Origin: Nymphaea colorata
Taxonomy: Eukaryota > Streptophyta > Magnoliopsida > Nymphaeales > Nymphaeaceae
Assembly (NCBI RefSeq): GCF_008831285.2
Contig: NC_045143.1
Span: forward strand, 7,389,503-7,449,502
Length of the DNA stretch: 60,000 nucleotides
Reading direction: 5' to 3'
Shown: positions 48,002 through 60,000 of the stretch, piece after piece
Position numbering within the stretch: position 1 is the stretch's first letter
How the letters are laid out: the number at the start of each line of letters is the position of its first letter
The notes under the pieces: generated by a model
The model's input: the letters and a program-made list of their open reading frames with translations, nothing else
Told to the model about the DNA's origin: nothing
Database searches by the model: none
Position numbers and translations under genes: made by a program

Positions 48002-50679
48002 TCAGGTCAGTGCAGCAAGGTGTGCAACATTGAAAGGATATACTTCCGTCGGCAGCGTCGAGTTGTACGCCTTCTTCACTAAAAGCTTGTATAGAGCCTC
48101 AGTGAAGTGCGCCCCATCATAATACATGTATGTCTTCCTATCCATGCAAGGAGTGCTGTACTTTTCGCATGCTCCACCTCGCATTCCAGTAGAGATGGTG
48201 CAACAACTCTGGTTCACCACCTTGAATCCTGATCACATGCACACCATTATCACCCAATAGAACCAACATTTCAGTACCCACATGCCAGTGTCAAATATTT
48301 CATCAACGATGGGATCCCAGAAATTTCTTATTGATCAAAAACACAGTAGGGTAAAAGTTTTCTGATTGTAAATGGGTTTTATCAAGAATCGAAATCCAGC
48401 TTTCCTCTGATTTTAACAAATCTAGCATACCAAAGTAAAGATTCATCTTCTTCTTCGGATAACTTGGTGAATTTCCATCAAGATCGTAACTTTCATTTAA
48501 CATAAATATGAAGGTAATAATGATTCCTACTGTTGAATGGGGACCCTCACATCTATGGTGACAGCACCACTCACCTCACTAGTGACGAGCACAAAATCGA
48601 CCAACAAGCCCAGCACCCGTACCAAGTGGATCTCTTGCTAATTAACGTTTCTAGCTGATGTTACCAGATAAACATCTAGCAATGACATGGGTTCTGGTGA
48701 AGTTCTAGACTGATTTACTGGCTTTCTCTGTGGAAATCTGACAATCAGAATCACCAACAGTTTTCTAAAGCACAAATATCCCCTGACCCACATGATTTCT
48801 TCCTCAGTGTGGGTCAATTTTCAATGCATTTGAGACATGGTGCTAGTGGTGGAGATGACGATGATGATAATGATGAAATTCACAGTAAAATCTTGCATAC
48901 CATAAGATTGTGGATTGTCAAATACGTTTCTCACAATTCCATAGGTATTGACGAAGACGAAATTGGAACCCGGTAGACTTTTATACATCCTGTCTATGGA
49001 AGATCTCAGGAGAGTGTTAAACGTTTTTGAAGCGTTGTTTATATCCTCCCTGCATTTTTCTGTGGCCAGTAACGTCGCCTTATGTTGAGGGTTGCAACCA
49101 TTTGCTTGAACTCCGAAAAGTAAGAACTTTCGAGCTCCCAAATTGTACACGATCTGCAAAAACATGCGGAATTAAACACCAGAGCTAAGAAACTTAAAGC
49201 ACCGGCGTTCCGGAAAAGTTGGTGTCGGCAATTTCCTGAAAAATTGAGATCGCTACTGCTGTCTAGAGATCAGAAAAACAGAGTGAAAGTTGTGAACCTT
49301 GAGTTGGTGAGTGAAATTCGCCAAAAGACTCTCAAGGAATTCGTCGGAAGCGCACTTTTCCTTCCGAACAGGTCCGTTACACTCTTGTTCGATGTCGTTG
49401 CCTCCAGAGTTGAAGACGAATATGCTTTTTGCCAGATATTGAGACAGCTTCTCTGTGTTGTTAAACTGAGTCCTCAACTCAGGGATCGTGGTATTTTGGA
49501 AGTACTTGATTTGCTGGTTGAGTGAGATAAACAAGGACTGCAACAAGTTTGCACATCAACAAAAGTTAGTACTTTAGATCTCCGATTGCTTTGGCTTTCG
49601 ATTATCTCCACCTTAATCGACCACAAAGCAAAATGTGATCAAGCAATTCAACGCCAGTATGGTTTACTCTACACTGGAAAAATTTTGCAATCTAAGAAAG
49701 TGATTGTGAATAAAGAAAACGGAAGTTAGAAGGCCGTGTGCTTCAAAGTTCATTTTCTTAGCCAACAATAACTCATGTGTAGGGAGTTGACACATGATTG
49801 GGAGCCTACCCAGTTGAAAATCGTCGACAGTTTCGGCATAAAAAGTCGGCCTCCAGTGGCATGCATCATAAAAGGGAAGAAGAAGAAGAAAATGTAATTC
49901 CACTTAACCAAGTAACCGTGCCTTTACCAGAGCCTGAAATATTGGTTGAATTTTTATCCTGAGGCTATTCCACAATTCTTTTATTTGGTGATAAAATAAT
50001 TAGTATTCCACGTTGGTAATTAAAAAATGTATGTATTAGAAAATTAATCAGACAAGCCGATTACAAATGCTGCTAACTGTCTTTTTGTAAAACAACTAGG
50101 GATCCCATCATATGTAGAAAATAACTTCCCAAATTCCAGTGAGGAAAAGAAAAAAAGGGGGAAAAGAATTGGCATGTGGGAGTCTCCTCGACGATTGACC
50201 TGGGTCATGATTTATGGTGACCACAACGAAGTCAGTTAATCAGTGAAATCAGAAACAACTTAAACAGAGAACGGGACAACCCCTGCCCGAATAGGTTTAC
50301 TTACACCGGGATAATCAAGAATGCCTGAGCCACCGGAAGCGTAGTTAACTCCATAGAGGATCATCCCGCCGGTGGTCTTGGGGTCCATGAAAGCAGGAAG
50401 GAAACGAGGAAACCTCAGGAGCTGGCTCATGAAATCACCGGGGTTCTTCCCGTTGGTGAACCTTCCGGTAGGACCAGTGGGGAAGTCTATTCCATACGGC
50501 AGGAAACGGGTGGTGACGTTGCGATCCACAAAGACGTTGTTTCCACCGTCAACAATGGAGTCTCCAAACACAAACATGGCCGGCACGTTCCGCTTTCCTA
50601 GGGTGACTGCTTCAGAGAACGAAGGATGGAGGAGGGCAACGAGGCAGAGGAAGAAGAAGCAGAGGATTGTTCTCGCCAT
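48002..50679 (-). CDS. GDSL esterase/lipase copy D (intact, 4 exons, 364 aa)
   Basis: Minus-strand gene for a predicted secreted SGNH hydrolase. Exons in coding order: 50679-50305, 49537-49298, 49153-48901 and 48228-48002. The joined length is 1095 bp with phases 0, 0, 1. The signal peptide is MARTILCFFFLCLVALL. Catalytic blocks: FGDSIVDGGNN, NYASGGSGILD, NSGGNDI and YYDGAH. Introns are 767, 144 and 672 bp and align with those of copy C throughout, so the two arose by duplication. The coding part looks healthy, but its upstream DNA is cut off about 15 bp beyond the TATA box and replaced by Copia sequence, so expression may differ from copy C or be lost. An earlier in-frame methionine at 50838 lies in that foreign DNA and is unlikely to be used. 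Confidence 0.91.
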
Positions 50680-50752
50680 CTCTGCTGACAAGAAGCCTGT
50701 CTTTCCTCGAAGCGAATATGATACGCATGTGGGTAGAGGAAGGCCACTTACC

Positions 50753-50758
50753 TTTATA
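50753..50758 (-). promoter_or_regulatory. TATA box of GDSL copy D
   Basis: TATAAA on the minus strand, 74 bp before the ATG. Homology to the copy A and C upstream flank ends at about 50773. Confidence 0.65.
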
Positions 50759-50770
50759 CAGAAATGAGAG

Positions 50771-51988
50771 ACATGTAGCCTAACTAAGCAGTCATTTAGA
50801 AATTGGTTTTCCATGCTTGTTCGTTTTCTCAATGACATGGGCTATATTCAGTCAAGACACATTACTCGTTATTTTTTACATCATCTTTATTAAATTAAAG
50901 GGGAAGACTTGAATCCAATCAACTCTCTAAAGCACGTATGAATGAAAGGTTCGGACTTAGAAGACTCAAAAGTTAGTATTTTAATATCTAAAAAGAAATA
51001 TCTTCTCAACATACTCCAGATAAGACACATGGGAGCAAAACTGTGTGACACACATATGGAACAATACATAAAGGTTGACAATGAAAAAAAAGACATCCTC
51101 AAAGATCGAAGTCATTATAGAAAGGTGATTGGAAAACTAATATACTGACAGACATTGTTCACACAGTTCACATCCTAAGCCAATTTATGAGTCAACCGCA
51201 AGTGCCATAAAGATGCCATGAACAATTTATTGAAATGTCTAAAGAGAACTGCTAGACATTGAGTTATATTGTCATCAAAGGGATCGATTCACCTCAAAGC
51301 ATATTGTGATTCAAATAGGGCTTCATGTCAAATTACACGAAGATCCACAAGCAGGTATTGCACCATGATTGGAAATAGTCTCATCTCTTAGAAAACACAG
51401 TCTGTAGATCATCTGCAGAGGCCAAGTACAGGTTCATGGTTCTCGCCACATGTGAGCTTATTTGGCTAAAGATCTTGAATCATACACAAAGAGCCCATGT
51501 TTGTTATCATGTGACAACCAAACTGCAATGTATATTGCAGCCAATCCCAATGTTCCATGAGAGAACGAAACACATCAAGATTGATGGTCATGTGGTTAGA
51601 GATAAGATTCAAAATGGTGACATCCAAACTCAATTGGTTCCAACAACTAAGCAAGTTGTGGACATGTTCACTAAGCCCTTAGGATGAGAAGCATTCCACA
51701 ATTTAAGAAGCAAGTTGGAGCTTGACAATCCAGAAGTGTCAACTTGAAGGGGAGTGTTGGAAAGTCATTACATTGTCTTACCAAAATAAGGCAAATCAAT
51801 CTTCTTGTTAAGGAATCTTATCCAAGATTAGTTGTTCCATGATCTTAGGCAAGTTTATAGGTTTCTAACGTATATCGCTAAATACAAAGAGATTATATGT
51901 ATCATGAATTGACTAAAAAAACATATCATCTACCTTTTTCTTTATCTCTCTCTCTCTCTCGCGTTCTCTTCTTCCACAGAATTTAACA
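50771..51988 (+). mobile_element. 3' remnant of the short-LTR Copia element
   Basis: Starts inside reverse transcriptase at GACATGT (compare 44246 and 59493) and runs through RNase H remnants to the 3' LTR at 51755-51988, preceded by GAAGGGGAG. The LTR ends TTTAACA and is followed by GGTGTGCATC, exactly as at 45561. Its 5' two thirds are missing. The RNase H stretch reads ERTKHIKIDGHVVRDKI with stops around it. Confidence 0.88.
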
Positions 51989-53960
51989 GGTGTGCATCAC
52001 AATGTCCTGCCCCAGATGTAAATGACTATAAACTGGACCCTTAAACATTGGCTCATTCACTTTCTGGATCAGAGAAATTAGCATCACTTCGCCAATGCAG
52101 CCTGTGCTTACCCCTTTTCCACCGAACAACATTAAAGACTTATTTTTCAAATTCTTAAGTAAAGACTTTTGAATCAAGTAAGCTTTTGTTGGGCACGAAC
52201 TAATTTGGAAATGCCAATTGAAGCCAGTTGTGTACAGCTTGTTACAACAATGTCAGTTAACAACAGTGAAAAATGAATATTTCTATATGAGGTATTGAAC
52301 ATACTAATAAATCTTTCACCTTAACAAATATGCTAATAAATCTTGCTGTTTAACTAATTTGTATGCATAATGCTTGTGGTATCTCGCCATCTATCACTAG
52401 ACGAGGATTTGGGGCATCTATCTATAACTGAAACTAAATGTTTGCAGCATAGATGGAGACTCCTTTTACGCTGGATATGTGTTCAATGCAGAACTCTAGC
52501 AGGGCTACTATTAGTATCTAGTCTTTTTGGGTGCCACTTACCCTTTCAGTTATATATAATAAGAAAGTGACGACTCTTAGACCTTTATTTGGTTGGTCTC
52601 GTTGATATTTTTGTCTAATGCATGCGTTTGAAAGAATAAATGTTACCATTTGTAGTGAGAATTGTATCGTTGATTGAGCATGGACATTAATTGTTGAAAT
52701 TGGTATTGGGAGGTCAGATTTGGAATTCCATATTGCTTGAGCGTGTGTCCCTCTATGTCACATGTTTGTCCCTGTTTTATTGTGACTTGTAAAGTGATGG
52801 AGAAGAAAGCTCTTCGTGAGACCTCCATCTGTAACAAGCAAATCATTTTATTGAAGTCTGCAAATATATTCTTCAGGTGTGATTAATGAAATCACGAGGG
52901 AATTGCCTTCACTTGCCACTTTGTTCCTCTGTTTTCCCATTTCTGTTTGGCCACTTTGTTCCTCTGTTTTCCCATTTCTGTTTGGCTGCTCTGTTTTCTT
53001 TCATTGTTAAGTGGATCTACGCTGAGTTGCATGAAGTGAGAACTTTTCACATGTTTTCCTTCATTATTTCAATAGCGTCGAAGGAAAAACTTGCCTTGAA
53101 CCCTATGACTGCAACAGTAATTCCGGTTCATTCAATACATGATCACTGTCTAAAACTGGGACAAGTTATTAATTGACGTCTATCGCCTTATTTTTTTGTC
53201 TCCTGTCTCATGGTGAACAAATTGGACTCTTCTCTCATGTTAATCGTGTTGCAATATATGTTGTAATGAGTTCAGTGTTTTATGAATGCGAAAGTCATGT
53301 CCAAATAACCTGTCATTACGTTAGGGACAAGGTGCTAGGGGAGGAAATGATATTGACCCCATTCATCCTGTTCAAACTAGTTAGCTGATGTTTCACGAAG
53401 GTTGTGTTCTAAAAAAAATGGGATTTCATGATGTGCGAGCCCCAAGTGAGAGAGACGTGATAAAGTTGATATCGACCGTTACTATTCTTCAAGCCGGGTC
53501 ACAGAGACCCTCATGACTCAAGTTTCTTTTCTCTTTGATCTCTGGCTGTATACAAAGACAACAATTATAGGCAGCTTCCAGGCAACTAGCACACAAATTG
53601 CTTTGTTCTTCTTTTTTTTTGTACTCTTTGATCTCGTAAAGTTTTTTCCTTTGTTTTTCTTTTTTTGGTTGCTCGTGTATGTAGGCAGCTTCCAGGCAAC
53701 TAGCACACAAATTTCTTGCTTTCATTTCTTCTTCTTTTTGTCATCTGTAGCTTAAATCAGACACTGCGGTATGTGATATTGATATTCAAAACATGTGGAT
53801 CTTAAATCTGTTCAAAGTTAAACTTGTAAATATTCCCTTTGATACGTGTGTGGCGCCTCCGGCATGAGATCCTTGGATTTAATCCAAAACTCTCCAATGA
53901 ATCCAGTACACTAGGTTTATATCCAAAGTGGTTTTCAACTTGCATATTTGTCGCTCTTTT
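51989..53960. repeat. P3, third copy
   Basis: Matches 29352-31230 and 45561-47470, with an internal duplication near 52918-52985 (two copies of TTTCCCATTTCTGTTTGGC) and another near 53571-53705 (GGCAGCTTCCAGGCAACTAG twice). No gene is seen. Confidence 0.82.
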
Positions 53961-54285
53961 TTTTACAAGCACAAAAATACATTTAGGACACCCCTTTACG
54001 TCTTTTTTTTTAATCTTTATTTTTCTATGTTTTTAATTCCTGTTGAAGGAATCCATTTTTTGGTTAAATATTTACGGTGGGCAACTGATTTCTTTTTTTC
54101 TCTTTAGTTTATTGGGGATGATAATATACAACGACCAGCTATGCTAAGTCCCTTAAAATGTTAATAACATAAATTGATAAAAACGACGACAATGATGTGG
54201 TTGGGTGTGAGTATTCAAAAACGAGGTGAATGACCTAGGTCATGCATTTTCTCGGAACCTACTTAGTTGACGGAGATTTATTATC
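53961..54285. other. Junction stretch where a GDSL gene is missing
   Basis: In the other blocks P3 is followed by a minus-strand GDSL gene and U, then M. Here about 325 bp of AT-rich unmatched DNA links P3 directly to M, so the gene and its upstream flank were deleted or never present. Confidence 0.6.
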
Positions 54286-55445
54286 ATTTTCAAGCTTTCA
54301 GGCATTAAGCCAAGAGAGGCGAGCCAGGAAGGAGGACTCGAGAAAAGAAAAAGTGAGGGCGCAGGGTAAGTGGACAAAGAAAGAATCAAGAAAAGGGAAC
54401 AATCAGAAGAGCGTTGATCCGGAGCTCGGCCCCATGTCAAACCCCATATTCCCTTACACAAAATGGAGAAAGTATAATAAAATATTAAAAACCAGAAAGG
54501 CACAGAAAAGTTTTGTTGGGTAGAGCAATTAAAGAGGAACCCGCGTTGTACTCGAGCTTCTTCCTTTGGCGGACCACTTTGAAGTCGGCAAAAGTTGGCA
54601 TTTCTTTTTCTTTTTTCTCTCTCTAAATTAACCACCAAGTTTTAGGAGATTCACTGTAAGAAGCTCAAACAATGACATAACAAAACAAAGACTTAATTAT
54701 TTTGGATCTTCAACTTAGCCATCTTTATATTTTGGCTGTTCTCGTGACAACAATGTTGTTAAAATAGTTTGCCAGCAAGAAGGTCCTAGCGGCTGATTTG
54801 AACGAAAATTGAAATTGTTTGTGAATTCAACAACTAAACATTACTAAACATTACGACGTTTCTATCACAGCCGAATTAATGAAAATATAAAAACAATAAA
54901 AAAATGTGTCACATATTGATATTGAAATCTGGGTTATGGAAACTAAAAATACAATTATACTGCTCTTAGAGAGTTAGACATGGGTTAGCATTTCATGTCA
55001 GGCTGGTGGCCAGATTGACTTAGTGTAGGTTCACTTAGTGTAAGGACACCTTGTGATATTGTTTCATGAATTTTCCCCAAATTGGGGCAGGTTCATGAAA
55101 TACTAAAATTATTGTTCAATGAATCTAGCAATCTTTAGGATAGATTTATAAAATATTCACAAAGTATTTTTTGCAACCAAATACCCCTTAAACTTAAGAT
55201 TCCCACCCATATAAATAAAAAAGTTGACTTAGCTCTGATGATATATTGCAAGTCCAGCCCAGTGTAAGAGAGGAGTCGAAGTAAACGCAAGTGGTGAGCC
55301 TCAGCTGTCTCCTGGACCTCGTTGAGATAAATTGACGGCTATTTGAACTAACATAAACATCACAGGGTTCACTTAGTTCCACAGTTCCAACTATACTGTA
55401 ATGGCACCAGTTTTGGTGAAGTTCACCAATTAAACCTTACGTTTT
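54286..55445. repeat. M repeat, third block
   Basis: Matches 36970-37937 and 10390-11360, and keeps the right end of M (55315-55445) that the copy at 36551 lacks. No gene is seen. Confidence 0.82.
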
Positions 55446-56094
55446 TCTTAAATATTGCACTGTCAAGGTGGTTGATTCATTCCTTGGTTCTATCTAATTA
55501 AATATTTGTCGTATAGAATGGTTTCTACATTATATGCTTTCCTAGTTGCTAAGAGTTCGTTTATATTAAGGAATGGCTTCGTCATAACTTTATTGTAAGA
55601 ATAAGTGAGGCATGTTGTCTTGCACAGGGAAGAATTGAAACTTTCCTTAGTTCTATCTAATTACTGTTTGAAAAAGAGAACTGCTTTTACAATGTATTTT
55701 CATAGTTTCTGGTAGTTACAAGTGTAAACTATGGGCATGAAGCAACGGGCAATGGTGGTGAAAGTTACATCCAAGTGGTACTTAAGAAGATAAGTGGACG
55801 TGGTTGATGTGTCTGTGATGGATGAGATATATATACAAGTTTGAGAACTAACTTCTTGATTTGCAGCTAATTTCAATGTCAGTGCTGCATGATAAACATT
55901 TACGGGTACAGATTAGTTCATCCTCTAAGTGAACTTCTGCCGATCTTACGTATGAGTTATGCAGCTATAAGTCTGCAAACTGCTCTCCAAATTTCTTTCT
56001 CATGCGCCTTGTGTCTGAAGAATAGCATAGTTGAAAAATTTCATCACTAATTCAACATTTTCCTTCTTAATGTATAAATTATTGCAGTGCGGTG
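55446..56094. repeat. P1-P2, fourth block
   Basis: Matches 28685-29351. It ends in GCAGTGCGGTG at the Copia LTR. The M-to-P1 joint at about 55445 is the fullest version of this joint in the window. Confidence 0.82.
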
Positions 56095-56271
56095 TGTTGG
56101 AAAGTCATTATATTGTCTTACCAAAATAAGGCAAATCAATCTTCTTGTTAAGGAATCTTATCCAAGATTAGCTGTTCCTTGATCTTAGGCAAGTTTGTAG
56201 GTTTCAAACATATATCGCTGAAGCCAAAGGAGATTATATGTATCATGAATCGACAACCAATAAAACTTATC

Positions 56272-56371
<100 letters not shown>

Positions 56372-56425
56372 CTCTTCTTCCACAGAATTTAACATAGTAT
56401 CAAAGCAAGGGTAACTCAGAGGAAG

Positions 56426-59400
56426 ATGGCAGAAAGGGGAGAAACTATTCTAAAGGAACCCAATGTTGCAAACGACATCAGCATAGTAAGCCCGATTTAT
56501 GTTCATCATTTTAATGGAAGGAGACCCCTTTAGTATGTAATGCATTGAAAGGAGATAACTATATGATGTGCAGAAAGGCCATGACAATGGCTCTTTATGT
56601 CAAAAACAAGTTGGGGTTTGTCAACGGATCAGTTACCAAGCCTACAACTCCATCACCCTCAAATTTACATGGGAGAGATGCAACAGCCTAGTTCAGTCTT
56701 GAATTTTAAACTCCATCCACAAGGATCTCTTGGCTAGTGTAATTCGTGCTAAAACTGCTGCTCAAGTTTGGAGCAATATTGAGGCTCATTTTTCTCAACC
56801 CAATGGCCCATGCATAAATCAGTCTTCTATTGCAGCTCATTACACAATAACGAATGGATTATGGGACAAGTTAGTTCTATATGTTAACCTCCCAAATTGT
56901 TTGTGTAGTTCCATGAAAGCTATTGAGTATACTTGCCAACAAGATCAACTTATAAAGTTCTTGATGGACCTTAATGACAGCTATGCTGCCATTAGACTTT
57001 CTACTATCACCAAAGTTTATTCTCTTTTTATTCAAGAAGAGAAACAAAGGGATGTTAATATGGTACATGCTGAAGAAAAGGTCTCCATCCTTGCAATGTA
57101 GAATCCACCACAAATGCATGAAGGAGATAAAAACAATCAAACTAAGAAAAAAGGAAGACCATGGGTGAAGTGTGTGCATTGTGAAAAGATTGGACACATC
57201 AAAGCTAAGTATTATTTCTTTGTTGGTTTCCCTAATAGGTCAGATTCTTCTAATGCATTGACAAAGCCAAAGGCTAATGCTCTAAGAACTGCATTCACTA
57301 ATCAACCCAATGCACAACTATTCCAAAAATTCCTTGAGTTCATAGAAAACTCTAATCAAGGTACCAATGAACCTAGAGTTAACCTCTCAGCTAACTTCTC
57401 TTCGCCCATTTCATGTTTTATCTTTAATCAATCCTAGATCCTTGACACCGGTGCAATGCCCCACATCACTAATCTTATCTCCAACCTTCGTGAGCTCATC
57501 TCGACCAGCCACCCTCCAATCAACCTACCAAATGCGTCCAAAGGCAACATCACCCATATAGGTGATGTGGATTTGCGCCCCAACATAACACTAAAAAATG
57601 TTCTTTATGTTTCTACCTTTGCATTCAACTTGATATCTATTCCTAAACTCTTTAGTGATTTAACATGTGATGCAAAATTTAATGAGAACTCTTGTGTGGA
57701 GCAGGACCATCACTCGACGACTATGATTGCATGGATTGTATGTCCTAGATGAAACCAATCTCAGTGTAGACCTTGCTGCCACCAAATTTGCACCATTGCA
57801 TCTTCGTCTCGGGTATGCATATGATTCCAAAGTTTTTGTTTTGTCTAATTTGAACCTTATTGACATTTCTAAGTCTGTTAATGCATGTGATATTTGTCTT
57901 GTTGCTAAGAACACTAGACTTCTTTTTCTCAATAGAACTATTTCAATATGTGCTCCTTTTGACTTAATTCATTGTGATTTGTGGGGATGTTATCATATGC
58001 CTTTATTGGTTGGTGCACAATACTTTTTAACTATAGCTAACAATTTTTTTCGATCTACGTGGATTTATCTTATGAGATATAAATCTGAAGTTTCTGGAGT
58101 CATTAAAATTTTTGTCGCACTTATTCAAAACCAATTTAAAACTAGAATTAAAATTATTAGAAGTGACAATGGGAATGAAATTTTTTCACAGGAGATGGAA
58201 AACTTTCTTCATGAAAGGGAATTGATCGTCAACATATTTGTGTTGCAACACTGCAACAAAATGGTATTGTCGAACGCAAGCATGGAGACCTCCTAAACAT
58301 GGCACGAGCATTAATTTTTTACCTAAATTGCTCATAAAATTTTGGGAAGAATGTGTTACCATTGCTACATACGTCATCAATAGATTACCATCAAATGCAT
58401 TGAATGATAAAACTCCATATGAAGTTTTATACAAACATACACCAAACTACAAACATATACATGTTTTTAGTTTATGTTATGCCTACAATGTTCATAAAAA
58501 TCACAAGTTTGACTTGAGGGGAAGGCGATGCATATTTCTCATATATCCATATGGTTAATCTGCTTACAAGGTTTATGATCTTGAAAGTGGGTTGTTGTTC
58601 ACCAAAGATGTCAGATTTTGTGAAAATAATTTTTCAAATAAAAATGAAATGCACGCTGGGGACAATGAACAAATGGTTCTTCCTTCACCATTCAATGATA
58701 CATCTTAGGTGAGCACGAGTTTCTTTCAATCCCAAGTGAACCTCATGTCAATCCTGACAATGGCAATACTCGGTTTAAACCTCTAAACAATGCCTAATCC
58801 AATCTAGATGATGGAACCAACCTTGACCCCATTCCTCAATCAATCGAGCCTACTCATGATGATTTGATCCAACTTCGCAGTATGCAACCTAAGCATTTAC
58901 CGGCTCATCTTAAGGACTACAAGCGCTTCTCATTCTTGCCTAGTTTCAGTCATTTGTTGAAGAGTGATGGCCCAAGCCCTACAAAAGGTACTCGTTAGCT
59001 GATTGTAGAATGTCTTGATGTCATTAACTTCAATCCGAACTATACGTGTTTAAGGTCTACCCTCTTTGAGCAATGTGAACTTTCATACATTGTCCAAGCC
59101 ATGTAGGACCCTAAATGGCGTGATGCCATGAAGGCTGAAATTGATGCATTAGAAACCAATCATACCTGGATTGTCATGAAGCTTCCCCTCGACAAAGCTC
59201 CCATAGGCTGCAAATGGGTGTCAAAAATAAAAAACCAGTCTGATGGTTCTGTCCAACAATAAAAGGCTCGCTTAGTTGCATGGGGGTATACACAAACAAA
59301 ATGAGTCGATTGCAATGAGACTTTCACTTCTGTCGCCAAGGTTTCTACTATTCGATGTCTTTTTACCATTGAAGCTATTCAAAAGTGGCACCATTTTCAA

Positions 59401-60000
59401 GTTGATGTCCACAACGCCTTTCCAAATGGTGATCTAGAGGAAGAGGTTTATATGCAGTTACCTCCTGGATTTGGCCGACAATGGGTGCAAGGAATGACAT
59501 GTCACCTAAATAAGTCTATCTATGGGCTTAAACAGTCATCCTGAAATTGGTTTTCCAAACTTGCTAGTTTTTTAAAAGACATGAGCTATATTCAGTCCAA
59601 GGCAAATTACTCATTATTTTCTAAAATAGGCACTAAAGGATGTACATTTATTGTAGTGTATGTGGATGAGATCATCATTGCAGGGGCCGACTTGAATGCA
59701 ATCAATCCTCTAAAGCACATGATGAATGAAAGGTTCAAGTTGAAAGATTTATGCATACTCATATATATTCTTGGTATAGAATTATCTACTTCAAAAATTG
59801 GTATCTTCTCATCTCAAAAGAAATATCTTCTCAAACATACTCCAAACAAGACATGTGAGAGTAAAACTGTGTGACACACCTGTGGTACAACATAAAAAGC
59901 TTGACAATGAAAAGGGAGACATCCTCAAAGATCCAAGTCATTATAGAAACGTGATTGGAAACCCAACATATCTGACCATAACGAAGCCAGACATTGTTCA
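56426..60000 (+). pseudogene. Broken gag-pol of the right-edge Copia element
   Basis: Gag starts at the ATG at 56426. The zinc knuckle has lost its last cysteine (CVHCEKIGHIKAKYY, about 57172). The protease motif follows the same TAG as in the paralog (57435-57437). Integrase pieces lie at 57950-58300 (HCDLWG, RSDNGNE). Reverse transcriptase has YVDE in place of YVDD at 59659-59670, which removes a catalytic aspartate. Frames are interrupted many times. Confidence 0.87.

Overview
This window is nuclear DNA of a flowering plant. It has intron-containing plant-type GDSL esterase/lipase genes, a PLS-class pentatricopeptide repeat (PPR) gene fragment, several Ty1/Copia LTR retrotransposons with plant-type tRNA-Met primer sites, a TRIM-like array and AT-rich intergenic DNA. 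I cannot name the species.

The host content is a small tandem GDSL (SGNH-hydrolase) cluster. Three copies look intact, each with four exons and the same intron phases: copy B (+, 25155-28646, 374 aa), copy C (-, 34858-32204, 366 aa) and copy D (-, 50679-48002, 364 aa). Copy A (-, exon 1 at 934-557) is decayed and runs off the left edge. B and C converge tail to tail. Around the genes lies a repeating block. In + order it is: P (downstream flank, about 2.6 kb), a minus-strand GDSL gene, U (its upstream flank), then M (about 1.2-1.4 kb). Partial or whole blocks can be followed at 1-11360, 28660-37937, 37938-50770, 50771-55445 and 55446-60000. The third block from the right has lost its GDSL gene. 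Copy D has lost everything more than about 15 bp upstream of its TATA box.

Region by region: 1-7340, GDSL copy A and its upstream DNA, split by an old minus-strand Tork/TNT1-like Copia element (1207-6444). 7717-11360, a tandem pair of N+M repeats, one carrying a MITE-like insertion. 11361-16022, mostly unexplained AT-rich DNA with the 3' end of another Copia element and a hairpin cluster. 16026-23081, a segment with TIR-like ends holding a broken PPR gene, itself split by a young Copia element (16468-21970). 23082-25091, no recognised gene, with a (TTA)n tract. 25092-34935, GDSL B and C with the P block between them. 36551-40841, M, partial P, a compound inverted TRIM-like array and a GC/CT-rich stretch of unknown origin. 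40842-45560, a degenerate Copia element. 45561-50770, P3 and GDSL D. 50771-60000, Copia remnants, P3, M, P1/P2 and the 5' part of another copy of the same Copia insertion.

The intact genes are predicted secreted ester hydrolases that probably overlap in function. Most of the remaining structure records a history of insertion, block duplication and deletion. That history can be read because paralogous empty sites are present in the same window. I found no CRISPR array, rRNA gene or tRNA gene.
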